Positions 55,098 to 63,475 of a stretch of DNA of 64,000 bases are shown here, one piece after another. The stretch comes from Ensifer adhaerens (GTDB taxonomy: Bacteria; Pseudomonadota; Alphaproteobacteria; Rhizobiales; Rhizobiaceae), in NCBI RefSeq assembly GCF_028993555.1, contig NZ_CP118610.1, positions 3,591,001 to 3,655,000 on the forward strand, written 5' to 3'. Both the position numbers and the translations under genes were made by a program. The notes below the pieces were generated by a model. That model was not told the origin of the DNA. It saw nothing but the letters and a program-made list of their open reading frames with translations, and searched no databases. Position 1 is the stretch's first letter. Each line of letters starts with the position of its first letter.

Positions 55098-57767
55098 ATG
55101 AGCAGAAGCAATCCGGCAACGCTTGACAGCCGTTCCAACCGGTTCGTGCTAACCACCTTCGTTTGGCGGCAGATCGCGTCGCTGGCGGGCTTTGCGCTTT
55201 TCGGCGCATTGGCGCTGGCTGTCGCGGCGCTATCGACATGGAACGTCGCCGACCCGAGCTTCTCCTATGCCACATCGGAAGCGCCCACCAACGTGCTCGG
55301 TTATCCGGGCGCGGCCTTTGCCGATATCTTCATGCAGTTCTTCGGTCTTGCCAGCGTCGTCGCCCTGTTGCCGGCCGTTGCCTGGGCGCTGGTGCTGATC
55401 AGCGGCAAGCGCTTCGACAAGATCTTCAAGCGCCTTGGCGTCTGGTTCATCGGCTCCGTGCTGGCCGGCGCGGCGCTGAGCTGCGTTCCTGCTCCGATCA
55501 CCTGGCCGCTGCCCAACGGTCTCGGCGGCGTCTTCGGTGACATGATTCTCCGCTTTCCGGCGCTCTTCACCGGCGCCTTCCCGACCGGCACGCTCGCGAC
55601 CGTGCTCGCCTGCATCTTCGCCGCTCCTGCCGCCTGGTGCCTGATCTATAGCGCCGGCCTCATCGGCGTCAGCGATGAAGAGCAAGACGAAGAGGTTGTC
55701 GAGCCGACACCGAGCAAGGCGCGTACCGTGCGCGACGAGCTCGACGAGGACGACAGTGAAGGCCCTTTCACCCTGCTGATGGGCTCCTTCGCCCATATGC
55801 GCTACACGATGCACGCGCGCGTGCGCCGCATCTTCGGCATGAGCGGCACGCGCAGTTCGCCCAAGCGCCAGTATGATGAGCCTTATGATTTCAACAATGA
55901 CGAGTTCGGCACGCTGAACGAGCCGGTCCGGCCGAAGCCGATGGCTGCCGGCGACCGCATCGAACCCTCGCTCGATCGCTCCGAACGCCGCATCCTCACG
56001 CCGCCGCCGATCATGGCCGATGACGAGGACGACGATCTGCCCGTCGATATCGACGAGCGTCGCCCCGCCGGCATCCTGCCCGACGATGAGGACGACGATC
56101 CGGCATCCGACTGGGCGCCGCGGGCAGCGCCGCCGAAACAGGGCCTGCCGAAGTCGGGCTCGCGCGTGGCAACGCCAGCGCCCCGCCCGAAATCCGGTCA
56201 GCGGATCGAGCGCGAAGCCCAGCGCTCCTTCGTCGAGGACGATGGCGACTTCACGTTGCCGCCGATGCATTTCCTTGCCGAACCAAAGAACGTCAGCCGC
56301 GACGCCTCGCTGTCGCCCGACGCGCTCGAGCAGAATGCCCGCATGCTGGAAGGCGTGCTTGAGGATTTCGGCGTCAAGGGCGAGATCATCCATGTACGCC
56401 CGGGCCCGGTCGTAACCCTTTATGAACTGGAGCCGGCCCCCGGCATCAAGTCGTCCCGTGTCATCGGCCTTGCCGATGACATCGCCCGCTCGATGAGCGC
56501 AATCGCTGCCCGCGTCGCCGTCGTTCCCGGCCGCAATGCCATCGGCATCGAACTGCCGAACCAGCGGCGCGAGACCGTCTACCTGCGCGAACTCATCGGC
56601 TCGCGTGACTTCGAGACCTCCAAGGCGCGCCTTGCCATGGCGCTCGGCAAGACCATCGGTGGCGAACCCGTCGTTGCCGACCTCGCCAAGATGCCGCATC
56701 TGCTCGTCGCCGGTACCACCGGCTCCGGCAAGTCGGTCGCGATCAACACCATGATCCTGTCGCTGCTCTATCGCCTGCGCCCGGATCAGTGCCGCCTGAT
56801 CATGATCGACCCGAAGATGCTCGAACTCTCCGTCTACGACGGCATCCCGCACCTGCTTTCGCCCGTGGTCACCGACCCGAAAAAGGCGGTGGTCGCGCTC
56901 AAGTGGACGGTGCGCGAGATGGAAGAGCGCTACAAGAAGATGTCGAAGATCGGCGTGCGCAACATCGACGGCTTCAACAGCCGCGTCGAGCAGGCGCTTG
57001 CCAAGGGCGAGCAGATCACTCGCACGGTGCAGACCGGCTTCGACCGCCAGACCGGCGAAGCCATGTACGAGACCGAGGAATTCGACCTCACGCCGCTGCC
57101 CTATATCGTCGTCATCATCGACGAAATGGCCGACCTGATGATGGTCGCCGGCAAGGACATCGAAGGTGCCGTGCAGCGGCTGGCGCAGATGGCGCGTGCC
57201 GCCGGCATCCATGTCATCATGGCAACGCAGCGCCCCTCGGTCGACGTCATCACCGGCACGATCAAGGCCAACTTCCCGACCCGCATCTCGTTCCAGGTGA
57301 CCTCGAAGATCGACAGCCGCACGATCCTGGGCGAACAGGGCGCCGAACAGCTGCTCGGCATGGGCGACATGCTCTACATGGCCGGTGGTGGCCGCATCCA
57401 GCGCGTCCACGGCCCGTTCGTCTCCGACACCGAGGTCGAGGAAGTCGTCGCCTATCTGAAGACCCAGGGCGTGCCGCAATATCTCGACGCCATCACCGAG
57501 GACGACGACGAGGACGGCGAAGGCGGCGGACCTGCCGGCACCTCCAACCTTTCCGATTCCGACGACCCCTACGACCAGGCGGTTGCGATCGTTCTGCGCG
57601 ACGGCAAGGCCTCCACCTCCTACGTACAACGGCGCCTCGGGATCGGTTACAATCGGGCTGCATCGCTGATCGAGCGCATGGAGCAGGAAGGCATCATCGG
57701 GCCTGCGAACCACGCCGGAAAACGCGAGATCCTGGTACCGACCGAGGCGGAAATCACCGGCCGGTAA
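55098..57767 (+). CDS. ftsK: DNA translocase FtsK
   Basis: An 889-residue septal DNA pump that clears chromosome ends and activates dimer resolution. An N-terminal membrane domain of about four helices (residues 20-195) is followed by a charged linker rich in Asp, Pro and Arg (about 200-395) and the motor: Walker A GTTGSGKS (539-546), Walker B VVIIDEMADLM, then MATQRPSVDVITGTIKANFP and the C-terminal winged helix (DGKASTSYVQRRLGIGYNRAA), which reads KOPS. A CtrA-type box lies 70 bases upstream, and lolA follows in the same direction. Confidence 0.97.
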   Translation: MSRSNPATLDSRSNRFVLTTFVWRQIASLAGFALFGALALAVAALSTWNVADPSFSYATSEAPTNVLGYPGAAFADIFMQFFGLASVVALLPAVAWALVLISGKRFDKIFKRLGVWFIGSVLAGAALSCVPAPITWPLPNGLGGVFGDMILRFPALFTGAFPTGTLATVLACIFAAPAAWCLIYSAGLIGVSDEEQDEEVVEPTPSKARTVRDELDEDDSEGPFTLLMGSFAHMRYTMHARVRRIFGMSGTRSSPKRQYDEPYDFNNDEFGTLNEPVRPKPMAAGDRIEPSLDRSERRILTPPPIMADDEDDDLPVDIDERRPAGILPDDEDDDPASDWAPRAAPPKQGLPKSGSRVATPAPRPKSGQRIEREAQRSFVEDDGDFTLPPMHFLAEPKNVSRDASLSPDALEQNARMLEGVLEDFGVKGEIIHVRPGPVVTLYELEPAPGIKSSRVIGLADDIARSMSAIAARVAVVPGRNAIGIELPNQRRETVYLRELIGSRDFETSKARLAMALGKTIGGEPVVADLAKMPHLLVAGTTGSGKSVAINTMILSLLYRLRPDQCRLIMIDPKMLELSVYDGIPHLLSPVVTDPKKAVVALKWTVREMEERYKKMSKIGVRNIDGFNSRVEQALAKGEQITRTVQTGFDRQTGEAMYETEEFDLTPLPYIVVIIDEMADLMMVAGKDIEGAVQRLAQMARAAGIHVIMATQRPSVDVITGTIKANFPTRISFQVTSKIDSRTILGEQGAEQLLGMGDMLYMAGGGRIQRVHGPFVSDTEVEEVVAYLKTQGVPQYLDAITEDDDEDGEGGGPAGTSNLSDSDDPYDQAVAIVLRDGKASTSYVQRRLGIGYNRAASLIERMEQEGIIGPANHAGKREILVPTEAEITGR

Positions 57768-57909
57768 AGCAGTTCCAGCAAGGGTACCGCGCGATTCTCC
57801 GTCCGGAATCACGCAGATGAGAGACACGGCCAGCAGATAATGGCCAGGCGCCCCGGCCAAGGGGCCGAACCGGTAACGGTCATGTGAGAGCACGAGCCGA
57901 AAAGCTCGA

Positions 57910-57931
57910 AAAAGGCGCCTTGAAGGCGCCG
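57910..57931 (-). terminator. terminator-like hairpin on the minus strand in the ftsK-lolA gap
   Basis: GGCGCC-TTGAA-GGCGCC with five A on its left; on the minus strand this is a hairpin followed by TTTTT. No minus-strand gene lies to the right, so any transcript it ends would be antisense to lolA or a small RNA. Confidence 0.5.
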
Positions 57932-57971
57932 CACTTGCGCTCCAGATGATCCGTAAATGAAGGAGACCGAG

Positions 57972-58634
57972 ATGACAGAGACGAAGAACGGCGAGCGCAG
58001 CCACCCGGTAGTTTCGCGCCGCCTTTTCATGTGCGGACTTGCGGCGCTTGCCGGCATCGGCGGCACCGGTCTCGACATCACCCAGGCTTTGGCGCAGGCA
58101 CCGAGTGCCGCCCAGAAGATCGCCGATCACTTCTCCTCGGTAAAGACCATGGCCGGCGAATTCGTGCAGTTCGGCCCACGCGGCGAACAGACCGGCGGCA
58201 AGTTTTACATCCGCCGCCCCGGCCGCATCCGCTTCAACTATGAAGCCCCGTCGCCGATGCGCGTGATTGCCGACGGCAAGTCGGTCGTCATCGGCAACAT
58301 GAAGCTGAAGACCTGGGACATCTATCCCCTCTCGAAGACGCCGCTCAAACTGCTGCTCAGCGAGAAGATCGACCTGACCGGCAAGATGGTGCGCGGCGTC
58401 AAGGAAGAGTCCGATCTCATCACCATCGTGCTTGGCGACCGCTCGATCTTCGGCGATTCGACCATCACCATGATGTTCGACCCGAAGACCTATGACCTGC
58501 GCCAATGGACGATTACCGACGCGCAGAAGAAGGATACTTCGGTGATGATCTTCAATGTCCAGACCGGCATGGCGCTGGACGACAAGGTCTTCCAGATCCC
58601 CTACGACGAGGTCCGCAACAAGAAGGGCGGCTAG
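57972..58634 (+). CDS. lolA: outer-membrane lipoprotein carrier protein LolA
   Basis: A 220-residue periplasmic chaperone that carries lipoproteins from the LolCDE complex to the outer membrane. The signal peptide is Tat-like (VSRRLFMCGLAAL, cleavage near ALAQA), whereas LolA proteins normally use Sec. The fold is visible from FSSVKTMAGEFVQFGPRGEQ through GGKFYIRRPGRIRFNYEAPSP to the long beta segments. ATG 57972 has AGGAG six bases upstream. A terminator follows 45 bases after the stop. Confidence 0.92.
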   Translation: MTETKNGERSHPVVSRRLFMCGLAALAGIGGTGLDITQALAQAPSAAQKIADHFSSVKTMAGEFVQFGPRGEQTGGKFYIRRPGRIRFNYEAPSPMRVIADGKSVVIGNMKLKTWDIYPLSKTPLKLLLSEKIDLTGKMVRGVKEESDLITIVLGDRSIFGDSTITMMFDPKTYDLRQWTITDAQKKDTSVMIFNVQTGMALDDKVFQIPYDEVRNKKGG

Positions 58635-58678
58635 AGCGATTGGCCGCCGGTATCTAGATCGCTGGCAATATGACATAG

Positions 58679-58701
58679 GGCCGCCGAATGGCGGCCTTTT
58701 T
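58679..58701 (+). terminator. rho-independent terminator after lolA
   Basis: A 7-bp stem GGCCGCC-GAAT-GGCGGCC followed by TTTTT. Confidence 0.92.
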
Positions 58702-58827
58702 CATGGGTTCCCCTTCCTGCATTCCTTGTCCCGGGGCGTCGGACCTGCTTAAAGCTCAGGTCAAACATCCATCCCAAGCCGGCCTTCCCTTCGCAAGCGT
58801 CCGGCGCAGCCGAGCAGGGAATGACGC

Positions 58828-59634
58828 ATGGCCCTTTCCGTCGCCACTTGGAACATCAACTCCGTGCGCCTGCGCATGCCGCTCGTCGAACATCTGCTGA
58901 AGACCTGGCAGCCGGACATTCTCTGCCTGCAGGAAACCAAGTGCCCGAACGACCAGTTCCCGTCCAAGCCGCTGAAGGCGCTCGGTTACAATCACATCGA
59001 GATGCACGGCCAGAAGGGCTATCACGGCGTGGCGACGATCTCGCGGCTGCCGCTGCATGAGCTCAGCGACCGACGCGACTATTGCGGTGTCGGCGATGCG
59101 CGCCATCTCTCGGTCGTCTTCGAGGCCGGCGGCAAGAAGATCCGTCTGCACAATTTCTATGTTCCGGCCGGTGGCGACGAACCGGATCGCAGCATCAATC
59201 CGAAATTCGGTCACAAGCTCGATTTCGTCGAAGAAATGAAACTGCTGCACGCCGAAGCCGATGCCGGCATTTCCTCGATCCTCGTCGGCGACCTCAATAT
59301 CGCCCCGCTCGAAGACGACGTCTGGTCGCACAAGCAGCTCTTAAAGATCGTCAGCCACACGCCGATCGAGACCGAAGGGCTGACCACGGTCATGAACGGC
59401 GGCGGCTGGGTCGACCTGATGCGCCAGCACACGCCCGCCCCGACCAAGCTCTACACCTGGTGGAGCTACCGGGCGAAGGACTGGGAAGCGGCCGACCGCG
59501 GCCGCCGGCTCGACCACATCTGGTCCTCCGCGGACCTGGCGCCGGCGCTCAAACATGTCGACATCCTGCGCGAAGCGCGCGGCTGGGAGCGCCCCTCCGA
59601 TCACGTGCCAGTCATCGCGCATTTCGATATCTGA
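58828..59634 (+). CDS. xthA: exodeoxyribonuclease III
   Basis: A 268-residue AP endonuclease/3' exonuclease of base-excision repair. Active-site motifs are ATWNINSVRLR, LQETKCPNDQFP, the HNFYVPAGGDEPD region, GDLNIAPLEDDVW and the C-terminal RRLDHIWSS and SDHVPVIAHF. It starts at ATG 58828 with AGGGA upstream and is followed by a hairpin without a T-run. Confidence 0.95.
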   Translation: MALSVATWNINSVRLRMPLVEHLLKTWQPDILCLQETKCPNDQFPSKPLKALGYNHIEMHGQKGYHGVATISRLPLHELSDRRDYCGVGDARHLSVVFEAGGKKIRLHNFYVPAGGDEPDRSINPKFGHKLDFVEEMKLLHAEADAGISSILVGDLNIAPLEDDVWSHKQLLKIVSHTPIETEGLTTVMNGGGWVDLMRQHTPAPTKLYTWWSYRAKDWEAADRGRRLDHIWSSADLAPALKHVDILREARGWERPSDHVPVIAHFDI

Positions 59635-59655
59635 CAGCTTTTCTCTGAGCGGCGG

Positions 59656-59674
59656 CACGCGCCTAGAGCGCGTG
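59656..59674 (+). other. CTAGA-loop palindrome downstream of xthA
   Basis: CACGCGC-CTAGA-GCGCGTG, a perfect 7-bp inverted repeat. It lies between xthA and the receptor promoter, and no T-run follows. Similar CTAGA-containing palindromes recur in rhizobial intergenic DNA. Confidence 0.6.
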
Positions 59675-59694
59675 ACGCTTCATCAGGAAAAACA

Positions 59695-59709
59695 TGACAA
59701 AAAGAATCA
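59695..59709 (+). promoter_or_regulatory. RirA-type iron-responsive (IRO) box
   Basis: TGA-N9-TCA (59695-59709) matches the IRO motif bound by RirA in rhizobia. It lies 159 bases before the TonB receptor start, in an A/T-rich stretch that looks like a promoter, so iron-repressed expression is likely. Confidence 0.65.
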
Positions 59710-59867
59710 TATTTTTCTTGATGCCAGAATCTAAACGGACTATCCCTCTTTTCGGGCGGCAGGGACACCGCCTCCGATGGCCCATCGGCCATCATTTTCA
59801 CTGATATCGGGGTGCTCTGCTCTGGCCTTTGCCGGAGGGCTTTCGTGCGCCCTCAAGAGGGCCAGAC

Positions 59868-62051
59868 ATGCCAGACACCTTGCCGATCCACCTCACGTGC
59901 GCATCACGCCGCGCGCGCTCCGCCGCCACCATGTTGGCCGCAAGCGCTACCGCCGTGTTCCTTTCGTCCATCGCGGCTTCCGCGCAGTCAGCCGAAAGCC
60001 AGAAGACGACACGGTTGGAAAAGATCGAGGTGACGGCCGGCAAGGCAGCCGCGACGATCGCCGAGGACAACGACACGATCGTGCCGACACGCAACGTCTC
60101 GGCGCTCAAGACCGATACGCCGCTCATCGAGACACCCCGCTCCGTTTCAGTGGTCACGCGCAAGGAACTCGAAGAGCGCGGCGTGCAAGACATGATCCAG
60201 GCAACCCGTTATGCTGCCGGCGTCACAACGGGCGCCTTCGGCTTCGATCCACGCTTCGACCAGATCTACATCCGCGGCTTCGAGACGACGACCACGGGGG
60301 ACTTCCGGGACGGCCTGCGCCAGCCCTACATGAACTACGGCACCTTTCCGACGGAGGTCTACGGACTCGAACGGATCGAGATTCTCAAGGGCCCGGCTTC
60401 GGTCATGTATGGTGCCGCCGGGGTCGGCGGTATCGTCAACCGCATATCGAAGATGCCTGAGGAGGAGACGCACCGTGAGATCGAGCTGCAATACGGCACG
60501 ATCGGCCGCACCCAGGCCGCCTTCGATTTCGGCGGACCGGCAACGGCCGATGGCGACTTCCTCTACCGCATCGTCGGGCTTCTGAGGAACGGCGGGACCA
60601 ACTACGACGTCGCCGACGACCGCTACCTGCTGCAACCCTCCTTCACCTGGAAACCGGACGAAAGCACGTCGCTGACCGTCTATGGCCTTGGCCAGAAGGG
60701 CGAGAGCGATGCCAGCCCGCGTGTACTCGAACATGACGGCCGGCTGCTGCGCTACAGCGATCCGGACTACGACTACCAGAAGGTCCGGCAGTATCAGGCC
60801 GGCTACAAATTCGAGCACGAGTTCGACAACGGCCTGACCTTCCGCCAGCACGGCCGCGTCAGTGATCTCGACCTGAAGGCTCGCTACGTGGACTTCGGCA
60901 CCGAGATTGCGCCAGACGTCTTCGAGCGCTACCCCGTAGCCATCAAGGACGACCAGCGTGCCTACCAGATCGATAACCGGCTTCAGGCCGTCTTCGACAC
61001 CGGCGCGGTCTCGCACACGCTCCTGGCAGGTCTCGATTATACCTGGATCACCTCCGACTTCGGTCTCGGTTTCGGCGCCGTCGATCCGGCCTACCGCTTC
61101 GATCTCAATAATCCCACCTTCGGCATCAGCGGCCCGACGCCGGCACTTACCAGCTTCAGCGGGCGGGATCTCCGGCAGACGGGCATCTATGTCCAGAACC
61201 AGCTGGAGTTCGGTAACTGGCGCGCCGTCGGCGGCCTTCGCTATGACTGGGTCGATCAGACCAGCACCAACAAGAACACCGGCGTCGTCGACCGCAAGGA
61301 CGATGGCGAGCTCACCGGGCAGGCGGGCCTTCTCTATCTCTTCGACAATGGCATCGCGCCCTATGCCAGCTACAGCACCTCCTTCGTACCGCGCACCGAG
61401 CTTTCGGCCGACGGCAGAGTGCTCGATCCGACGACCGGAGAGCAGGTCGAACTTGGCCTGAAATATCAGCCGGAAGGCGAGGCCTATTCGCTGAGTGCTG
61501 CCTATTACCGGATCGTGGAAACCGGTGCCGCGCAATACGTATCGGACGCATCGCTTCCCGCCGGCTACTACTACAAGTCGGCAGGGGAGGTGACGACCAA
61601 TGGTCTTGAGGTGGAAGGACGCCGGGAATTCGACAACGGCCTGAGCTTCATCGCCGCCTACAACTACAACGACGCCGAAATCACGGGGAATATCGACCCG
61701 TCGCTGATCGGCAACGTGCCCTCGACGAAGCCGCGCCACGTCGCATCGCTCTGGGTTAGCTACCTGCTGCCCGACGACACGCAGCTTGCGGGCCTGAGCG
61801 TCGGCGGCGGCGTGCGTCTGGCATCAAGCTCCTATACATCCGACGCCAACACGACGAAGAATGGCGGCGCCGTCTATTTCGACGCCTCGATCGCCTACGA
61901 CTTCGGCGTCAAGAACCCGGAGCTTGCCGGGCTGTCGCTCGCCGTCAGCGCCACCAATCTCGGCGACCGCCGCGAAGAGGTCTGCACCGATGGCTATTGC
62001 TATTTTGGCCAGGGCCGCACCGTGCTCGGTTCGCTGAAATACCGGTGGTAA
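59868..62051 (+). CDS. TonB-dependent siderophore receptor
   Basis: A 727-residue outer-membrane receptor. A signal peptide (cleavage near ASAQSAE) is followed by a plug domain (about residues 75-180; TPRSVSVVTRKELEERGVQDM, IYIRGFETTTTGDFRDGL, LKGPASVMYGAAGVGGIVN) and a 22-strand barrel ending in a terminal aromatic (YRW), typical for outer-membrane insertion. It resembles ferrichrome/ferrioxamine-type receptors, but the ligand is unknown. AGAGGG lies seven bases before ATG 59868; a TTG at 59829 is less likely. A RirA-type box lies upstream. Confidence 0.93.
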   Translation: MPDTLPIHLTCASRRARSAATMLAASATAVFLSSIAASAQSAESQKTTRLEKIEVTAGKAAATIAEDNDTIVPTRNVSALKTDTPLIETPRSVSVVTRKELEERGVQDMIQATRYAAGVTTGAFGFDPRFDQIYIRGFETTTTGDFRDGLRQPYMNYGTFPTEVYGLERIEILKGPASVMYGAAGVGGIVNRISKMPEEETHREIELQYGTIGRTQAAFDFGGPATADGDFLYRIVGLLRNGGTNYDVADDRYLLQPSFTWKPDESTSLTVYGLGQKGESDASPRVLEHDGRLLRYSDPDYDYQKVRQYQAGYKFEHEFDNGLTFRQHGRVSDLDLKARYVDFGTEIAPDVFERYPVAIKDDQRAYQIDNRLQAVFDTGAVSHTLLAGLDYTWITSDFGLGFGAVDPAYRFDLNNPTFGISGPTPALTSFSGRDLRQTGIYVQNQLEFGNWRAVGGLRYDWVDQTSTNKNTGVVDRKDDGELTGQAGLLYLFDNGIAPYASYSTSFVPRTELSADGRVLDPTTGEQVELGLKYQPEGEAYSLSAAYYRIVETGAAQYVSDASLPAGYYYKSAGEVTTNGLEVEGRREFDNGLSFIAAYNYNDAEITGNIDPSLIGNVPSTKPRHVASLWVSYLLPDDTQLAGLSVGGGVRLASSSYTSDANTTKNGGAVYFDASIAYDFGVKNPELAGLSLAVSATNLGDRREEVCTDGYCYFGQGRTVLGSLKYRW

Positions 62052-62057
62052 CGAACA

Positions 62058-62075
62058 GAAGCCGTTTTCGGCTTC
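62058..62075. terminator. short hairpin between convergent genes
   Basis: GAAGCC-GTTTTC-GGCTTC lies in the 22-base gap between the receptor gene and the cNMP gene. There is no T-run, so its activity as a terminator is doubtful. Confidence 0.4.
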
Positions 62076-62529
62076 AGGCAAAGCGGCCGGCGAGCGCGCC
62101 GGCCCTGCGAATCATCGCCTGCAGATTCTCGCGGATGCGGGCTTCGACGAGTTCCGCCACTTCCGGATACTCTTCCAGCATGCGGCGGAAGAGCGGCCGG
62201 TTGATGCGGATGACCTCGCTGTCTTCCTCGGCAGTCGCCGTGAACTTGCGTTCGACCATCGAGATCAGCGCCAGTTCCGACAGAAGCGCGCCTCGGCCGA
62301 CCGTCGAGACTGTCGTCTCGGAACCATCGACGCCAGTCTTCGACAAGGACAGGCTGCCGCTCGCAATCGCATAGGCGCAATCGGCGGGCGCGCCTTCGCG
62401 AAACAGCTCCTGCCCCTTGAATATGCGGCGCCGTTCCGCACCGAAGGCGATCAGCCGCAGCTTGTCCTCGCTGATATCGACAAACAGCGGCACGTTGGAC
62501 AGAAGCACGATATCGTCGTTGAGCGCCAA
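62074..62529 (-). CDS. stand-alone cyclic-nucleotide-binding domain protein, TTG start
   Basis: A 151-residue protein that is a single cNMP-binding domain (FKGQELFREGAPADCAYAIA, GRGALLSELALISMVERKFTATAEE) with a C-terminal helix but no DNA-binding helix-turn-helix, so it is not a complete Crp/Fnr regulator. The phosphate-binding cassette reads ALLSELALI with no Arg at the usual cAMP position, so the ligand is uncertain. The start is TTG at 62529 with GGGAGG eight bases upstream. It follows the response-regulator gene in the same direction by 122 bases. Confidence 0.85.
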   Translation of the reverse strand: MALNDDIVLLSNVPLFVDISEDKLRLIAFGAERRRIFKGQELFREGAPADCAYAIASGSLSLSKTGVDGSETTVSTVGRGALLSELALISMVERKFTATAEEDSEVIRINRPLFRRMLEEYPEVAELVEARIRENLQAMIRRAGALAGRFA

Positions 62530-62651
62530 GCGGCTAACCTCCCGAAATCACCACGCTGCCGGCCGAGCAAGCCGGATCGCGTGCGCGACCAGTCTAGATG
62601 ACACGAAACGGGATTCGGGCGGTAAATCGCTTCCCACCTTCCTCACCCCGG

Positions 62652-63335
62652 CTACGGAACGATCTTGTAGCCGCCGTTCTCTGTCACCAAAATCTCGGCA
62701 TTGGAAGGGTCCCGCTCGATTTTCTGGCGCAGCCGGTAAACGTGGGTTTCGAGCGTATGGGTGGTGACGCCGGAATTGTAGCCCCAGACCTCTTCCAAGA
62801 GCACGTCGCGGGTGACCACCTTCTGGTCGGCGCGGTAGAGATAACGGATGATCGCCGCTTCCTTTTCGGTCAGCCGGATCTTCTGGCCGTTTTCCAGCGT
62901 CAGCAGCTTCTGGCTGGGCTTGAACGTATAGGGCCCGACGCTGAAGGTCGCGTCCTCGCTCTGCTCGTGCTGGCGCAGCTGTGCGCGAATGCGGGCGAGC
63001 AGCACGGCGAAGCGGAACGGCTTCGTCACATAGTCGTTGGCGCCGGCCTCGAGGCCGAGGATCGTATCGGAATCGGTGTCGTGCCCGGTCAGCATGATGA
63101 TCGGCGCCTTGAAGCCGCCCTTGCGCAGAAGCTTCACCGCTTCGCGGCCATCCATGTCGGGCAGGCCGACATCCATGATCAGGAGGTCCACCTGCTGTGC
63201 CCTTGCGGTCTGGATGCCCTTGCCGGCGGTCGCTTCCTGGATGAGGTCGAACTCTTCGTAGAGCGAGAGCTGCTCGACCAATGTCTCGCGCAGGTCATTG
63301 TCGTCATCGACAAGAAGAATGGTGCGGGTCGCCAT
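62652..63335 (-). CDS. OmpR-family response regulator (CenR-like)
   Basis: A 227-residue two-component regulator. The receiver (about residues 4-117) has the phospho-acceptor Asp in LLIMDVGLPDMDG and the conserved Lys in YVTKPF; the winged-helix domain (about 130-227) ends in THTLETHVYRLRQKIERDP ... NGGYKIV. The opening ETLVEQLSLYEEFD resembles CenR-type regulators of envelope and division in alphaproteobacteria, an assignment I hold loosely. ATG 63335 has AGGA eight bases upstream. No kinase is adjacent in the window. Confidence 0.88.
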   Translation of the reverse strand: MATRTILLVDDDNDLRETLVEQLSLYEEFDLIQEATAGKGIQTARAQQVDLLIMDVGLPDMDGREAVKLLRKGGFKAPIIMLTGHDTDSDTILGLEAGANDYVTKPFRFAVLLARIRAQLRQHEQSEDATFSVGPYTFKPSQKLLTLENGQKIRLTEKEAAIIRYLYRADQKVVTRDVLLEEVWGYNSGVTTHTLETHVYRLRQKIERDPSNAEILVTENGGYKIVP

Positions 63336-63475
63336 GGGACAATTCCTGTTTGCTTCGGTTTTCAAACTAGCTCAAATGCCTGTGTTGGCAAGCGAACCAG
63401 CATTGCTGGCTCGTTATATTCGCAACCGTGCTTATGGTGCCCCTCAAATCACGGGCAAAGCAAAAATCCGTGAGA

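Noticed and set aside
55230..58676. A 1148-codon open frame on the minus strand opposite ftsK and lolA
   Set aside because: The frame is open because of GC-rich codon structure; it spans two genuine genes on the other strand and has no domain resemblance or ribosome-binding site.
60147..61739. A 530-codon minus-strand frame opposite the TonB receptor
   Set aside because: Antisense shadow; the plus-strand receptor has plug, barrel and terminal aromatic features.
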